From CAZCVI01 sp964502145 (GTDB lineage Bacteria > Acidobacteriota > Aminicenantia > UBA2199), in NCBI GenBank assembly GCA_964502145.1, contig CAZCVI010000002.1, positions 186,001 through 250,000 of the forward strand: a DNA stretch of 64,000 nt. The letters are read 5' to 3'. Of the stretch, positions 9,001-16,680 are shown one piece after another. Position 1 is the stretch's first letter; every line of letters begins with the position of its first letter. The notes below the pieces were generated by a model, which saw only the letters and a program-made list of their open reading frames with translations, had not been told where the DNA came from and did not search any database. The position numbers and the translations under genes were made by a program.

Positions 9001-11888
9001 TCATATCCGATGGACTTTCAATCCAGATATTGGGGCGGGATTTTTCCGAACTTTATCAGGACCACGTCTTACGTCCATTGTTTATCCAATATAAAGATTT
9101 TGCAGAATGGCAATACCAGGAGAAGAATACTCCCGGTACAAAAGCCCAGGAAGACTTTTGGTTAAAAGAATTTTCCGGTGAAATTCCCATATTAAATTTA
9201 CCCATTGACTATACCCGCCCCGTGCTCCAGGTTTTTGACGGCAACAGCCTGAGTTTTGAAATATCCGCCCAGGATACCCGCGCTTTAAAAGAAATCGCTA
9301 GCCAGGGGAACGCCACTATTTTTATGGTATTGCTGGCTATATTTAATGTTCTGTTAGCCAAACTGGGGAACCAGGAAGATGTCGTCGTCGGAACCCCCAT
9401 TGCTGGACGCAGGCACGCCGATTTGGAAAAACTCATCGGTATGTTTGTCAATACCCTGGCCCTGCGCCATTATCCTTCCGGCGAATTGTCCTTCCGGGAA
9501 TTTCTTCGGATCGTGAATTTACACACTCTTGACGCTTTTGAAAATCAGGAATACCCTTTTGAAGAATTGGTGGAGAAAAGCAATGTAAATCGTGATATGG
9601 GGCGCAATCCCTTGTTTGATGTGATGTTTTCATTGCTCAACATCCATGATTCTCGTGACGAAAATTTTGCCAGTCAAGAACAAGCAGAAAAGCAAGCGGA
9701 TAATAATTATAAAAATCGCTCCTCAAAGTTTGATTTAAGCCTCTACGCAATGGAAGTAGGTCCGCAGTTGCATTTTTATTTCGAGTATAGCACCACACTT
9801 TTTAAACCCCAAACAATCCAAAGAATGATCACGTATTTTAAGGAAATTTTGTCCCATATCATTACATCCCCTGCAACAAAATTACTGGATATCAATTGGC
9901 TACCCCCCGCAGAAAAGGAACAGATTTTATATCAATTTAACCATACCGCCGCTGATTACCCCCAAGACAAAACCATCCATCAGCTTTTTGAAGAACAGGT
10001 TGCACGAACCCCCCATCATATTGCCATCATCGGGGCACGTGATTACCCGGATATCACCCCGCTTCCCTTATCCTATGCCCAATTAAATGAAAAATCCAAT
10101 CAGCTTGCTTTGGGGTTGCAAGAAAAAGGTGTTCGCCCCGGCACTATCGTGGCCATTAAAATGGAGCGCTCAGTCGAATTGATGATCGGGATATTCGCTA
10201 TTTTAAAAGCCGGTGCTGCCTATTTACCCATCGATCCCGAATATCCCGAAACACGAATTCATTATATCCTGAATGACAGTGGGGTCACACTCATTTTAAC
10301 AAAAAATTCTATCTTTGAAGTATTAGCCGAAATCAGGTCAACCACAGGGGAATACCCGAATCCCAGAGTATTCCAGCGCCCCGCTGACGTTAGGAATTTG
10401 GCATATGTTATATATACCTCTGGTTCTACCGGCAATCCCAAGGGTGTTTTGATTGAGCACCATGCCCTGGTCAACCGGTTGTTTTGGATGCAGAAGAAAT
10501 ATCCCCTTGATCCTGGTGATACTATTTTACAAAAAACCACCGTCACCTTTGATGTATCTGTATGGGAGTTGTTCTGGTGGTCATTGGGTGGGGCGACCTT
10601 GTGCCTGCTGCCACCCGGTGGAGAAAAAGACCCTGCCTTGATGACCCAAACTATCCAAGAGCATCGGGTTACCGTGATGCATTTTGTCCCTTCCATGTTG
10701 AATGTATTTTTAGACTACCTGGATACCTCTGGCCATACCTCCCGTGTCGCCTCCCTCAAGCAAGTCTTTGCCAGTGGCGAAGAATTAACCCCCCAGCAGG
10801 TTACAAATTTTAATCGCTTATTATATAGCACCTATTCCACAAAATTGGCCAATCTGTATGGACCCACCGAGGCCACTATTGATGTCTCTTATTTTGATTG
10901 TTCTCCCCATGATCCCGCCCAGTTCAGTATCATTCCCATCGGTAAACCCATAAACAACATCTGTTTATACATTCTCGACAAGTACCTTCACCACCAATCC
11001 CTCGGCGTTGCTGGGGAATTGTGTATCGGTGGTGTGGGTCTGGCCCGCGGTTATTTAAACCGCCCCCAGCTCACCCATGAGAAATTTATCCAGGTGCCCA
11101 TTCTGTCTACGCTGTCCCCATCACCCGCCATCCTTTACAAAACGGGTGACCTCGCCCGTTGGCTTCCTGATGGTAACATCGAGTTTTTAGGCCGCCTTGA
11201 TTTCCAGGTGAAGGTCAGGGGCTTCAGAATAGAATTGGGTGAGATTGAAGCCCGGCTCTGCCAGCATGAGGACATCAAGGAGGTCGTCGTGCTCACGATT
11301 GATGATAATACCCATCCTGGCGGGGAGAAAGCCCTGTGTGCCTTTATCGTCTCCCCTAAAGAATTAGATGCCGGGGAATTGCGGAATTATTTGGCCCAAC
11401 GGTTACCCGCTCACATGGTGCCCGCGTTTTTTAAACAGGTCGAACGCATACCGTTGACTCCCTCCGGTAAAACTGACCGCCAGGCCCTCCGTTCTTCCGG
11501 TACACGGCTAGGTGGCGGCGCCCAGTATCTTGCCCCTGGCTCCGCCACCGAGCAGAGAATTGCCCGTATTTGGGCTGAAGTGCTTCCCGCCGATATTAAA
11601 ATAGGTGTTCATGATAATTTCTTTGATATTGGTGGCACTTCCATGGATGTTATTCGCATCAGCAGCAAGATGACCCAGGAATTCCAAAAAGAGATTCCTG
11701 TTATCTCTTTTTATAAATATACCACTATCCGTGCTATGTCCGACATGTTGGACCACAGCGAAGGTAGCTCCCCCGACATTGATGGTTTTTCTCCAGAAAA
11801 ACAGGCCGAACGCATCGAACGGGTGGAGAAGGGCAGGGTCGATCGGAATAAAATGCGTGACCTGAGACAAAAGAGCGCTAGGAGATAA
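1..11888 (+). CDS. Nonribosomal peptide synthetase, 5'-truncated: A-T-C-A-T-C-A(MT)-T-C-A-T
   Basis: The reading frame enters from the left edge with its first full codon at 3; that TTG is an internal Leu, not a start. About 3961 residues are visible. The order is: A1 from core A3 (YIIYTSGTTGKPKG) to about residue 365; T1 with Ser about 416; C1 463-900 (HHIVSDG at 598); A2 917-1436; T2; C2 1535-1977 (HHIISDG at 1674); A3 1987-2773 interrupted by a methyltransferase at about 2143-2390; T3; C3 2862-3303 (HHIISDG at 2998); A4 3313-3830; and T4 with an unusual GGTS. After T4 the protein ends in a charged, basic tail, probably a docking helix for the PKS in the next gene. Each C domain joins the upstream peptidyl-T to the next aminoacyl-T. 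Pocket residues suggest basic(?), aromatic(?), Leu and Ser. There is no epimerase. The stop is 4 nt before the next ATG, so the two genes are probably translationally coupled. The function class is certain; the product is not known. Confidence 0.97.
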   Translation, partial: LSPAYIIYTSGTTGKPKGIITEHRQVVAYIYSFWNQFPVSAADISMQLTTYTFDLFIEEVFPTLLRGGKIVIPTKADVLDFDLLCQLIFTQQVTIIDCTPLLLNEFNNRCVPGSPHNPLASVHTFISGGDILKAEHVQNLLQIGTVYNTYGPTETTVCATYYRYSSQNNVSRSTIPIGKPIMNYQVVILDKHNHPVPVGVGGECCIGGVGVVRGYLNRPELTHDKFILFPVLSTPATRLYKTGDLTRWLADGNIEFLGRLDFQVKIRGFRIELGEIETQLLTHHLISETFVMVREEQNGEKYLCAYLVPHFSDPSHTASASDLRAFLETRLPDYMIPAYFVWLDKMPLTATGKLDRKALPNPEFKGGDHYIAPRDEIETKMVEIWSEILARDPLHASQLQSSIGIDDNFFELGGHSLRATTMMSKIHKALNVKIELVEIFKTPTIRDISRFIQGSKKDVFKIIEPTEEKEYYPLSSAQKRLYFLQQMDSTSTGYNIPLVLSLGQGIDKGKLEFTLKQLITRHESLRTSFERVNEEIVQIIHPAQSLQFTLDYYEVHTTPLTEIINGYIKPFNLSLAPLMRSALIKQQDGNYIWLVDIHHIVSDGQSHTVLVEDFLHLNRGDGPLTPLPIQYKDFVQWQNHLFESGAITAQKDYWLTLYAGEIPRLNFPTDYKRPEVFTSQGDQYLFDLEIGEVQQFKMLGSRFGGTLYMNMMAVLNTLLYKYTGQTDIIIGSGITGRQHADLQHVVGMFVNILVMRNYPRGEISYERFLQDVIANSVNAFENQDVQFEELVDKLDLERDPSRNPLFDISLVVQNFKQANNPRHPHTPNENQPVTLYKNTTAKFDLSFFLEEAEASVNAGIEYYTGIFKVETIARLATHFKNVISTIIKNPSILLKDIDILSPAEKEQLLYQFNDTITPFPQDKAIHHIFKDQVDKTPHAIALLYEDQILTYKELDWQANHLAYYLYEKTGIRSGEPVGVWMSPSLYRPIAIMSILKAGGAFVPLDPAIPGERLKCIINDACIRSVLSQKKYLEELNRLQQECHFLHSYVCLDRLDSYSQAEQEHDPFFDTESQPDTSWSSWSGPAVLPSHPAYIIYTSGTTGTPKGILIEHRSLVNLNTLCAHEFMVNGRDHIIQFANISFDASILDIFMTLMNGATLFLMTSATISDYDLFRRYMIRHGITIATLPPPYANHLDFAAFATLRILITGGSSATMDFIYQCREAGKFQYINAYGPTEYTIFATLWNSTLFPQATTVSIGKPIPNTAIYIVDSYMSLKPIGVVGELCIAGAGIARGYLNNPQLTHEQFVSHSTLSPKIYKTGDLARWLPDGNIEFLGRIDHQVKIRGFRIELGEIETRLLKHPDVVQAVVLDRKDNGESYLCAYIVSLPGQALDTLELTSYLARYLPGYMIPHYFLPLDFIPLNTSGKVNRKALPAPNVTRSEDYIPPTNPVEEKLALIWSEILALDSYKISMEANFFQLGGHSLKATLLVSKIHKELHVKVPLAEIFKSPTIRNLSHYLHKNIHTTTLTANRFSAIEPVEIKEYYPLSSAQKRLYFLQQLDPTSTSYNMTMVLPLGKSIPTQTIDAILKKLIAHHESLRTSFIRVVDEPFQKVHDHVDFEIHYFDLSTLSQQATAEMGHLFREFVRPFDLSTAPLIRSGLITMPDNHCIWLVDMHHIISDGTSQTILTEDFFSLYQHNPLPSLPLQYKDFSHWQNHLFASGTITVQQKYWLELYAGEIPRLNLPVDFERPAIFTFAGDIYNFMLEREEARAFRELGNQHGATLYMNIMAALNTLFYKYTAQTDIIIGSGIAGRPHIDLQHIVGMFVNTLALRNHPRGEKTYLAFLKEVNNISINAFENQDVQFEELVEKLDIERDPSRNPLFDISMVVQNFTQVKEASQPQITGDDIIGSQFKNTTAKFDLTFFILEAQDRVYISIEYYSAIFKEETIARLATHFKNVILSVIKNPTMTLNDIDILSPNEKEQLLYQFNDTKAPFPQDKTIHLLFAEQVCRTPDAVVLVHQEQQMTYKELDQQANRLASYLYQEKGVHDGQPVGVWMSQSIYRQVAILAILKAGGAFVPLDPAIPSERIKYIINDARIHTVLSQKYHLRDLNRLLWECHSFHSYLCVDSLDIQSEAEQEQNQLMDQELWQHVGESATDEITGGGWLSSYTGLPFSKQEMDEYGDNILNKLLPLLHSNMKVLEIGCASGISMYRIAPKVRSYYGTDLSAAIIERNKKQVQEQGVPNITLACLPAHDIHQLPEKDFQLIIVNSVIQCFHGHNYLGSVIQKAINLLGDNGYLFIGDVMNQEKKDELVGELTHFRETHRDMGYSTKTDFSAELFVAPDYWQDLYVQYHQIESVVCSEKLFSLENELTKFRYDVLIKVNKLRQTDPRQHQHFQKIKFQDDMRAVLPRDRFWQGPDIPAHYPAYIIYTSGSTGKPKGVLVEHRSLVNLCYWHNNTYSITALDRATKYAGFSFDASVWEIFPYLVSGASLYMVPEDILVDVDALNRYYQKFRITISFLPTQMCEQFMAIDNMSGHSSLRVLLTGGDKLRHYIKREYHVYNNYGPTENTVVTTSYCVTQVSDNIPIGKPIFNNQIYILDHGLHLLPIGVPGELCISGASLARGYLNNPELTHDKFMTPTITPILSTLSTKIYKTGDLARWVSDGNIQFLGRIDQQVKIRGFRIELGEIEKQLLDFANVKEAVVIAKTDEEEDKYLCAYLVSQNQWVASELREYLAKCLPEYMIPSYFVSMEKMPLTPQGKIDRNALPHPKKKIGESYVAPRNQIETQLVEIWSQVLKMESNIISIDSSFFHLGGHSLKATTLVSKIHKLFDVKVPLVEIFRIPTIRELAQYIRGKSKERHIAIEPTEDKEYYRLSSSQRRLYFLQQLAPLSIGYNLPDVIHIGQNLEWEKLEKTFTQLIERHESLRTSFHIIDQFPVQRIHARVEFKIEYPAHIQDQSQLKSTTDDFVRPFDLAQAPLLRVALIKFQNNHLLLVDMHHIISDGLSIQILGRDFSELYQDHVLRPLFIQYKDFAEWQYQEKNTPGTKAQEDFWLKEFSGEIPILNLPIDYTRPVLQVFDGNSLSFEISAQDTRALKEIASQGNATIFMVLLAIFNVLLAKLGNQEDVVVGTPIAGRRHADLEKLIGMFVNTLALRHYPSGELSFREFLRIVNLHTLDAFENQEYPFEELVEKSNVNRDMGRNPLFDVMFSLLNIHDSRDENFASQEQAEKQADNNYKNRSSKFDLSLYAMEVGPQLHFYFEYSTTLFKPQTIQRMITYFKEILSHIITSPATKLLDINWLPPAEKEQILYQFNHTAADYPQDKTIHQLFEEQVARTPHHIAIIGARDYPDITPLPLSYAQLNEKSNQLALGLQEKGVRPGTIVAIKMERSVELMIGIFAILKAGAAYLPIDPEYPETRIHYILNDSGVTLILTKNSIFEVLAEIRSTTGEYPNPRVFQRPADVRNLAYVIYTSGSTGNPKGVLIEHHALVNRLFWMQKKYPLDPGDTILQKTTVTFDVSVWELFWWSLGGATLCLLPPGGEKDPALMTQTIQEHRVTVMHFVPSMLNVFLDYLDTSGHTSRVASLKQVFASGEELTPQQVTNFNRLLYSTYSTKLANLYGPTEATIDVSYFDCSPHDPAQFSIIPIGKPINNICLYILDKYLHHQSLGVAGELCIGGVGLARGYLNRPQLTHEKFIQVPILSTLSPSPAILYKTGDLARWLPDGNIEFLGRLDFQVKVRGFRIELGEIEARLCQHEDIKEVVVLTIDDNTHPGGEKALCAFIVSPKELDAGELRNYLAQRLPAHMVPAFFKQVERIPLTPSGKTDRQALRSSGTRLGGGAQYLAPGSATEQRIARIWAEVLPADIKIGVHDNFFDIGGTSMDVIRISSKMTQEFQKEIPVISFYKYTTIRAMSDMLDHSEGSSPDIDGFSPEKQAERIERVEKGRVDRNKMRDLRQKSARR
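3..1090 (+). other. A domain 1 of gene 1 (partial), substrate unassigned, perhaps basic
   Basis: Cores A3 (YIIYTSGTTGKPKG), A5 (NTYGPTETTVCA), A7 (YKTGDLTRW), A8 and A10 (GKLDRKALP) are present; A1-A2 lie left of the window. Pocket residues lined up by eye to PheA positions 235-331 read D-L-E-D-I-G-T-V-C. I do not recognise the code. Glu239 and Asp278 make an acidic pocket, which hints at a basic amino acid. Confidence 0.6.
2750..4310 (+). other. A domain 2 of gene 1, aromatic substrate suggested
   Basis: All A cores are present: YIIYTSGTTGTPKG near 3277, NAYGPTEYTIFA near 3690, YKTGDLARW near 3953. The pocket read by eye is D-A-L-T-I-G-A-I-F. This shares about five of nine positions with published Phe and Tyr codes (for example DAWTIAAVC), so an aromatic substrate is a weak inference. 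Confidence 0.55.
5960..8320 (+). other. A domain 3 of gene 1, Leu code, interrupted by a methyltransferase
   Basis: The N-terminal part runs to about 6400, the inserted methyltransferase follows, and the A fold resumes with YIIYTSGSTGKPKG at about 7279. The pocket D-A-W-F-L-G-N-V-V equals the published Leu code DAWFLGNVVK as I remember it. Surrounding sequence (FLPTQ, LLTGGDKL, YNNYGPTENTVV) also fits Leu domains. Confidence 0.8.
6430..7170 (+). other. SAM-dependent methyltransferase domain inserted between cores A2 and A3 (gene 1)
   Basis: The insert begins around ELWQHVGES and ITGGGWLSSYTG. It carries a class I SAM-binding motif, VLEIGCASG, at about residue 2199, followed by YYGTDLS, NSVIQCFHG and GYLFIGDV. 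It ends near KFRYDVLIKVNKLR. The frame is continuous with the A domain on both sides, so it is a domain and not a separate gene. It probably methylates the aminoacyl residue loaded by this module. Confidence 0.88.
9940..11495 (+). other. A domain 4 of gene 1, Ser-specific
   Basis: The pocket residues are D-V-W-H-F-S-L-I-D, one conservative change from the published Ser code DVWHLSLIDK. Flanking motifs are FDVSVWELF, FASGEELTP and NLYGPTEATIDV. Confidence 0.82.
11880..11885 (+). promoter_or_regulatory. Ribosome binding site of gene 2
   Basis: AGGAGA overlaps the last codons of gene 1 and lies 7 nt before the ATG at 11893. It supports that start and translational coupling. Confidence 0.75.
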
Positions 11889-11892
11889 AAAT

Positions 11893-14800
11893 ATGACTGA
11901 AACAAATCTAACCGGTATGGAAATAGCAGTGGTCGGCATGGCCGGTAGGTTCCCCGGGGCCCCAAACCTCCATGAATTCTGGCAGAATTTAAAAAACGGT
12001 GTGGAAACCACCTGCTTTTATTCTGACAACGAGCTGCGGGACGCCGGTATAGAACCGCAATTATTGAATAACCCCGCCTTTGTCAAAACCGGCGGCAGTA
12101 TTCTGGAAAACAAGGGTTATTTTGATGCCTCTTTTTTTGGCTACACCCCCATGGAAGCCCAAACTCTGGACCCGCAGACCCGCGTGTTCATGGAAACCGC
12201 CTGGCAGACCCTCGAAGATGGCGGTTATGATCCTGCCAGTTATGATGGCTTGATTGGTCTTTATGCTGGTTCCGCCTGGAATTTTGCCTGGGAGGCCCAG
12301 GTGCATTTGGGTGGTTCTGGTAATGCCCTCGGCACGTTTTCTTCCTGGTTGCTTGCCAACCGGGACAATTTATGCACTCTGACCTCCTATAAACTCGGTT
12401 TAAAAGGCCCCGTTATTTTTCTTAAGACTACCTGTTCTACCGCCCTTGTTGCTATTCACCTCGCCTGTCAGGCCATATTGAACGGTGAGTGTCACATGGC
12501 ATTGGCGGGCGGTGTCTCTCTTAGTCAAAACGTCAATCCAGGTTACCTTTACCAGGACGGCATGATCCACTCTCCCGACGGTCACTGCCGCGCCTTTGAT
12601 GCCCAAGCCATGGGCACTATCGGTGGTGAGGGCGTGGGGATAGTGCTTTTAAAACGATTGGAAGATGCTATTACCGATAGCGATATTATTCACGCCATCA
12701 TTAAAGGTACGGCCATCAATAATGACGGTTCCCGCAAGATTGGCTATACCGCCCCCAGTATTGCTGGTCAGGTTGATGTCATTCGCGAGGCTTTAACCGT
12801 CGCTGCGGTTGACCCCGAAAGTATTAGCTATGTCGAAACCCACGGCACTGGTACTCCAGTCGGCGATCCCATTGAAATCGAAGCCCTGCGCACCGCCTTT
12901 GATTCCCAGAAAAAAGGATTTTGCCGTATCGGTTCTGTTAAAACCAATATCGGTCACCTTGATGCCGCCGCCGGTATTGCCGGGTTTATAAAGACTGTAT
13001 TGGCTTTAAAACACCATGCTATTCCGCCCAGTTTACATTTCCAGACCCAGAATCCTAAAATCGATTTTGAGAACACTCCTTTCCGTGTAAATACCAGCCT
13101 CTATGACTGGCAGAACAATCAATATCCCTTGCGGGCCGGTGTCAGTTCATTTGGTATTGGTGGCACCAATGCCCATATTATTCTGGAGGAATCACCCGCC
13201 CATTTAACCCCTGTTACCGACACCGTGCTCACCCATGCCGCACCGGAAGAATCCCTGCTGTTGCTCTCTGCCCGTAGTCAATCTGTCCTTGGGCAAATGA
13301 CCCAAAATCTCGCCGCCTATTTGTTAGCCAACCCCCAGGTCAACTTGGCCGATGTCGCCTATACCCTGCAAACAGGCAGACGGGCCTTTAAATACCGCCT
13401 CATGGCCATGGTTGACAATATGCAGCAAACCATTGAAACCCTGACCAACCCTGATTCAAAGAAAATCCATACCCACGAGTTGCAACAGGAGCAAAAAGAT
13501 GTGATCCTGATGTTTCCCGGCCTTGGTGGGCAATATGTTAATATGGGTCTCGATTTATACCGGACTCAACCTGTTTTTCGTGAACACCTCGATCATTGCT
13601 TTGAGATTCTGCACTCCCTGACCCCAATTCCTTTCAAAGAGATACTGTACCCAACCAATAAGCAGGATAGTAGCATAGGGGAGGATGCCCAATCCATTCA
13701 TGCCCCTGAGATTGCCCCAGTTGTAATTTTTATATTTGAATATGCCCTGGCCCAATTGGTAATGACCTGGGGAATCCGGCCCCGCGCCATGATCGGTTAC
13801 AGTTTTGGCGAATATGTGGCCGCTTGTCTGGCCGGCGTGTTTTCCCTGGAAGACGCTTTGCACATTGTTCTGTTTCGCGGCCAATTGCTCAACCAGACTG
13901 CTGCCGGTGCCATGTTGAGTGTGCCTGTACCCAAAGAAACAGTGTTCCCTTTTTTGCCTGGGTCATCCCTCTTTTTGGCCGTGGATAATGGACCATCCTG
14001 TATCCTATCCGGTTCCATTGAGGCTGTTGCCGCCTTTGAAATAAAGATGAAAGCGAACCGTATCATCTCTCTGCGTCTCAGTTATGCCAACCGCGCTATT
14101 CATTCCGCGATGATGGACCCTGTTCTTGAAAAATTCAGCCAGTACCTCCATCGTTTTACCTTCCACGAACCCCAAATTCCCTATATCTCCAATGTGACCG
14201 GTCAAATGGTAGCTGCCGATGAGGTCACCAAACCCTCTTATTGGGCCGCCCATCTCGCGCAAACCGTTCGTTTTGCCGATGGCGTCTCGCAGTTGTTAAA
14301 TCTGGTGGGCTGGAATAGTCCCGCCTGCACCGGTTTATTTCTGGAAGTCGGACCCGGTTATGATCTGAGTGTGTTGATCCGCCATTTTGGTGACAATCAA
14401 TCCCGCTTGCCAGTCCTTCACCTGGTGGAACACGCCCGGGGTAAAACTCCAGCCAACCGTTATCTCTTGAATCAATTGGGCCGATTATGGCTGGCAGGAG
14501 TCCCTATCCTATGGAACTCTTTTTATACCCATAAAAACCGGTCCCGTGTGTCATTACCCCCGTATCCTTTTGAAGGTCAAGAATACCTGGGCGTCCCTGC
14601 TTCCCCTGCTCTGTCCCCAGTCATTGCCAAGCCACAGTCACCCACGGGGAAAAACCCGGATATTGCCGATTGGTTCTATGTCCCCACGTGGAAACGCTCG
14701 CCACTGACCCCCCCGAAACATACCGCCTTGCCGCAAAAGAAGTGTTGGCTGCTTTTCGCTGATTTAACCGGATTATGCCTGCATTTTGCCCAGGAATTGG

Positions 14801-16641
14801 AACAATCCGGGCAGGAAGTATTCATTGTCAGGTGTGGGCCGGAGTTCAAAAAGATAAGTAGCCGTGAATTTATCATCGATCCCAGCCAAGCACAGGATTA
14901 CAACACCCTGTTCCATCATTTCAACCAGGAAAATATCTTTCCCGACCATATCGTGCATTTTTGGAGTGTCACGGCCACCAGTCAAAATATCCCTGTCGAT
15001 GAACTTCAGGACCTCGGTTTTTATAGTTTATTTTATCTTGCTCAGGCCGTGGGCAGGCACAGTATCAATGAGCCCTTGCCTATTTTGGTTGTTTCCAATC
15101 ACCTGTTTCGGGTAACTGCCACTGAGAACCTTTGTCCCGGTAAAGCCACTCTGCTGGGTGCCATCAAGGTCATTCCCAAGGAGTATTTTAATATTTCCTG
15201 TCGTAGTATTGATATCCTGTGGCCGTTACCGGACAATTTTGCACCGCAACGTCTGGTTGAGCAATTGGTGGCCGAATGTGTCAAACAAACTTCAGATAGT
15301 CTTTCCCCTGACACCGTGATCGCGTATCGTGGCGATTACCGCTGGGTCCAGGTATTCGAACCCTGCCCCAGTATCCATTCCAATCCCATCGCCACCTGTT
15401 TAAAAGACCGTGGCGTTTATCTTATCACCGGTGGCCTGGGTGGTATTGGTCTTACGCTGGCCAAACATCTCGCAGACACCCGGCAAGCCAAACTCGTGCT
15501 GACCCGGCGTTCCCCTTTTCCGCCCAGAGAACAATGGGCGCATCTCCTGACCATCCTGCCCCCCAAAGACCCCACCTGCCAAAAAATAAGGACTCTGTTG
15601 GATATGGAGAATGCTGGAGCCGAGGTGCTGGTGTGTAATGCTGACGTTACTGACTTAACGCAGATGCAGTCCGTTATTTCCCAGGCCCGGCAACGTTTTG
15701 GTACCATAAACGGTGTGATTCATGCTGCTGGATTGCCCGATGGGGGTGTGATTGCCCGGAGAACACGCCAAACCATCACGCCCATCCTGGCACCCAAAGT
15801 AACAGGCACACTCATATTAAACCAGGTATTAAACCAGCAGCAGGTCAAACTGGATTTTTTCCTGTTATGTTCTTCGATCAGTTCTATTCTGGGCATTTTA
15901 GGCCAGATTGCTTATTGTGCGGCCAATGCTTTTCTCGATGCCTTTGCCTATACCAATACCCATGAAAACAACGTGTTTACCCAATCCCTCAATTGGGATT
16001 TCTGGAAGGAAGTGGGTATGGGGGCTGAAACTATCCAACGGTTGCAAGAGAGTGCGAATATCACCGATGGTGATTTGCTGCTTCAAGCTGGTATATTGTC
16101 CAGCGAGGGTCTGGTTATCTTTGAGCGTGTCTTAGCCACCCCCTATATCCAGGTGGTGATATCCCCCCAGGATTTTTCCGCCCGTTTTGGTCAGGCTGAT
16201 TATCAGGGTTTGGCCCAACCCCAGGGCACCCCGGACCAAATGGTCAGTCAGACCCATCCCGTTAAACTGCACCCCAGACCACCCCTTAGCACCGAGTACA
16301 CCGAGCCGACCACTTCATTTGAAAAAACGTTTGCCGATATGTTGCAACAGTACTTTGGATTTCAGCAAGTAGGTATTGATGATAATCTTTTTGAATACGG
16401 TATCACCTCTCTGGATATGATTCATATCAATAATAACTTAAAAGAGAAGATTCGCACCGATATTCCTATCGTGGTGATGTTTGAATATCCCACCATTCAT
16501 TCTCTGGGGCAGTACCTGGAAAACCGCGACCAAAATACAATGAATAGGAACTCAGGCCTAAAGCAAACCAAGCCAGTAGAAAACCTTGATGAAGTTGAAG
16601 AAACATTGCACCAATCTTTGGATATGTTTGACGTATCATAA
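11893..16641 (+). CDS. Modular type I polyketide synthase, KS-AT-KR-T
   Basis: This protein of 1582 aa is one complete extension module. The KS spans about 8-425 with active-site Cys181 (TTCSTA), His317 (HGTGT) and His355 (NIGH). The AT spans about 537-850 with nucleophile Ser637 in GYSFGEY; near its C-terminal specificity loop it reads RAIHSAMM where malonyl ATs usually have HAFHS, so malonyl-CoA is the likelier extender. The KR lies at about 1170-1416 with GGLGGIG, Tyr1341 and Asn1345. It has no LDD motif (HAAGLPDGG), so hydroxyl stereochemistry cannot be read. The carrier Ser is 1506 (YGITSLDM). No DH or ER is present, so the product is a beta-hydroxy unit. The tail from 1540 is acidic and helical, probably a docking element. 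This module takes the peptide from gene 1, whose last carrier has no domain after it. It holds the only AT in the window. Confidence 0.97.
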   Translation: MTETNLTGMEIAVVGMAGRFPGAPNLHEFWQNLKNGVETTCFYSDNELRDAGIEPQLLNNPAFVKTGGSILENKGYFDASFFGYTPMEAQTLDPQTRVFMETAWQTLEDGGYDPASYDGLIGLYAGSAWNFAWEAQVHLGGSGNALGTFSSWLLANRDNLCTLTSYKLGLKGPVIFLKTTCSTALVAIHLACQAILNGECHMALAGGVSLSQNVNPGYLYQDGMIHSPDGHCRAFDAQAMGTIGGEGVGIVLLKRLEDAITDSDIIHAIIKGTAINNDGSRKIGYTAPSIAGQVDVIREALTVAAVDPESISYVETHGTGTPVGDPIEIEALRTAFDSQKKGFCRIGSVKTNIGHLDAAAGIAGFIKTVLALKHHAIPPSLHFQTQNPKIDFENTPFRVNTSLYDWQNNQYPLRAGVSSFGIGGTNAHIILEESPAHLTPVTDTVLTHAAPEESLLLLSARSQSVLGQMTQNLAAYLLANPQVNLADVAYTLQTGRRAFKYRLMAMVDNMQQTIETLTNPDSKKIHTHELQQEQKDVILMFPGLGGQYVNMGLDLYRTQPVFREHLDHCFEILHSLTPIPFKEILYPTNKQDSSIGEDAQSIHAPEIAPVVIFIFEYALAQLVMTWGIRPRAMIGYSFGEYVAACLAGVFSLEDALHIVLFRGQLLNQTAAGAMLSVPVPKETVFPFLPGSSLFLAVDNGPSCILSGSIEAVAAFEIKMKANRIISLRLSYANRAIHSAMMDPVLEKFSQYLHRFTFHEPQIPYISNVTGQMVAADEVTKPSYWAAHLAQTVRFADGVSQLLNLVGWNSPACTGLFLEVGPGYDLSVLIRHFGDNQSRLPVLHLVEHARGKTPANRYLLNQLGRLWLAGVPILWNSFYTHKNRSRVSLPPYPFEGQEYLGVPASPALSPVIAKPQSPTGKNPDIADWFYVPTWKRSPLTPPKHTALPQKKCWLLFADLTGLCLHFAQELEQSGQEVFIVRCGPEFKKISSREFIIDPSQAQDYNTLFHHFNQENIFPDHIVHFWSVTATSQNIPVDELQDLGFYSLFYLAQAVGRHSINEPLPILVVSNHLFRVTATENLCPGKATLLGAIKVIPKEYFNISCRSIDILWPLPDNFAPQRLVEQLVAECVKQTSDSLSPDTVIAYRGDYRWVQVFEPCPSIHSNPIATCLKDRGVYLITGGLGGIGLTLAKHLADTRQAKLVLTRRSPFPPREQWAHLLTILPPKDPTCQKIRTLLDMENAGAEVLVCNADVTDLTQMQSVISQARQRFGTINGVIHAAGLPDGGVIARRTRQTITPILAPKVTGTLILNQVLNQQQVKLDFFLLCSSISSILGILGQIAYCAANAFLDAFAYTNTHENNVFTQSLNWDFWKEVGMGAETIQRLQESANITDGDLLLQAGILSSEGLVIFERVLATPYIQVVISPQDFSARFGQADYQGLAQPQGTPDQMVSQTHPVKLHPRPPLSTEYTEPTTSFEKTFADMLQQYFGFQQVGIDDNLFEYGITSLDMIHINNNLKEKIRTDIPIVVMFEYPTIHSLGQYLENRDQNTMNRNSGLKQTKPVENLDEVEETLHQSLDMFDVS
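13501..14440 (+). other. Acyltransferase domain of gene 2, the only AT in the window
   Basis: The domain starts at VILMFPGLGG and contains GYSFGEY (GHSxGE in most ATs) and RAIHSAMMDP in place of the usual HAFHS-type motif. Malonyl selection is inferred. It may also load the AT-less modules of genes 3 and 4, but nothing in the sequence shows that directly. Confidence 0.75.
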
Positions 16642-16671
16642 AATGATAGTGACAAGTCAGATTCGCTAAAT

Positions 16672-16674
16672 AGG
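16672..16674 (+). promoter_or_regulatory. Short ribosome binding site that decides the gene 3 start
   Basis: TAGG precedes two in-frame ATGs at 16675 and 16681. The AGG abuts the first with no spacing but lies 6 nt from the second. The protein from 16681 (MTEINRPETG) also lines up with the start of gene 4 (MTKITSPETG), so 16681 is preferred. Confidence 0.55.
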
Positions 16675-16680
16675 ATGGGT

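Noticed and set aside
11508..12011. Minus-strand open frame of about 167 codons over the gene 1/gene 2 junction
   Set aside because: It is fully antisense to two clear genes and shows no recognisable protein features.
16675..16680. Upstream ATG of gene 3 as the start
   Set aside because: It directly abuts the AGG with no spacing. The ATG at 16681 has proper spacing and matches the start of gene 4.
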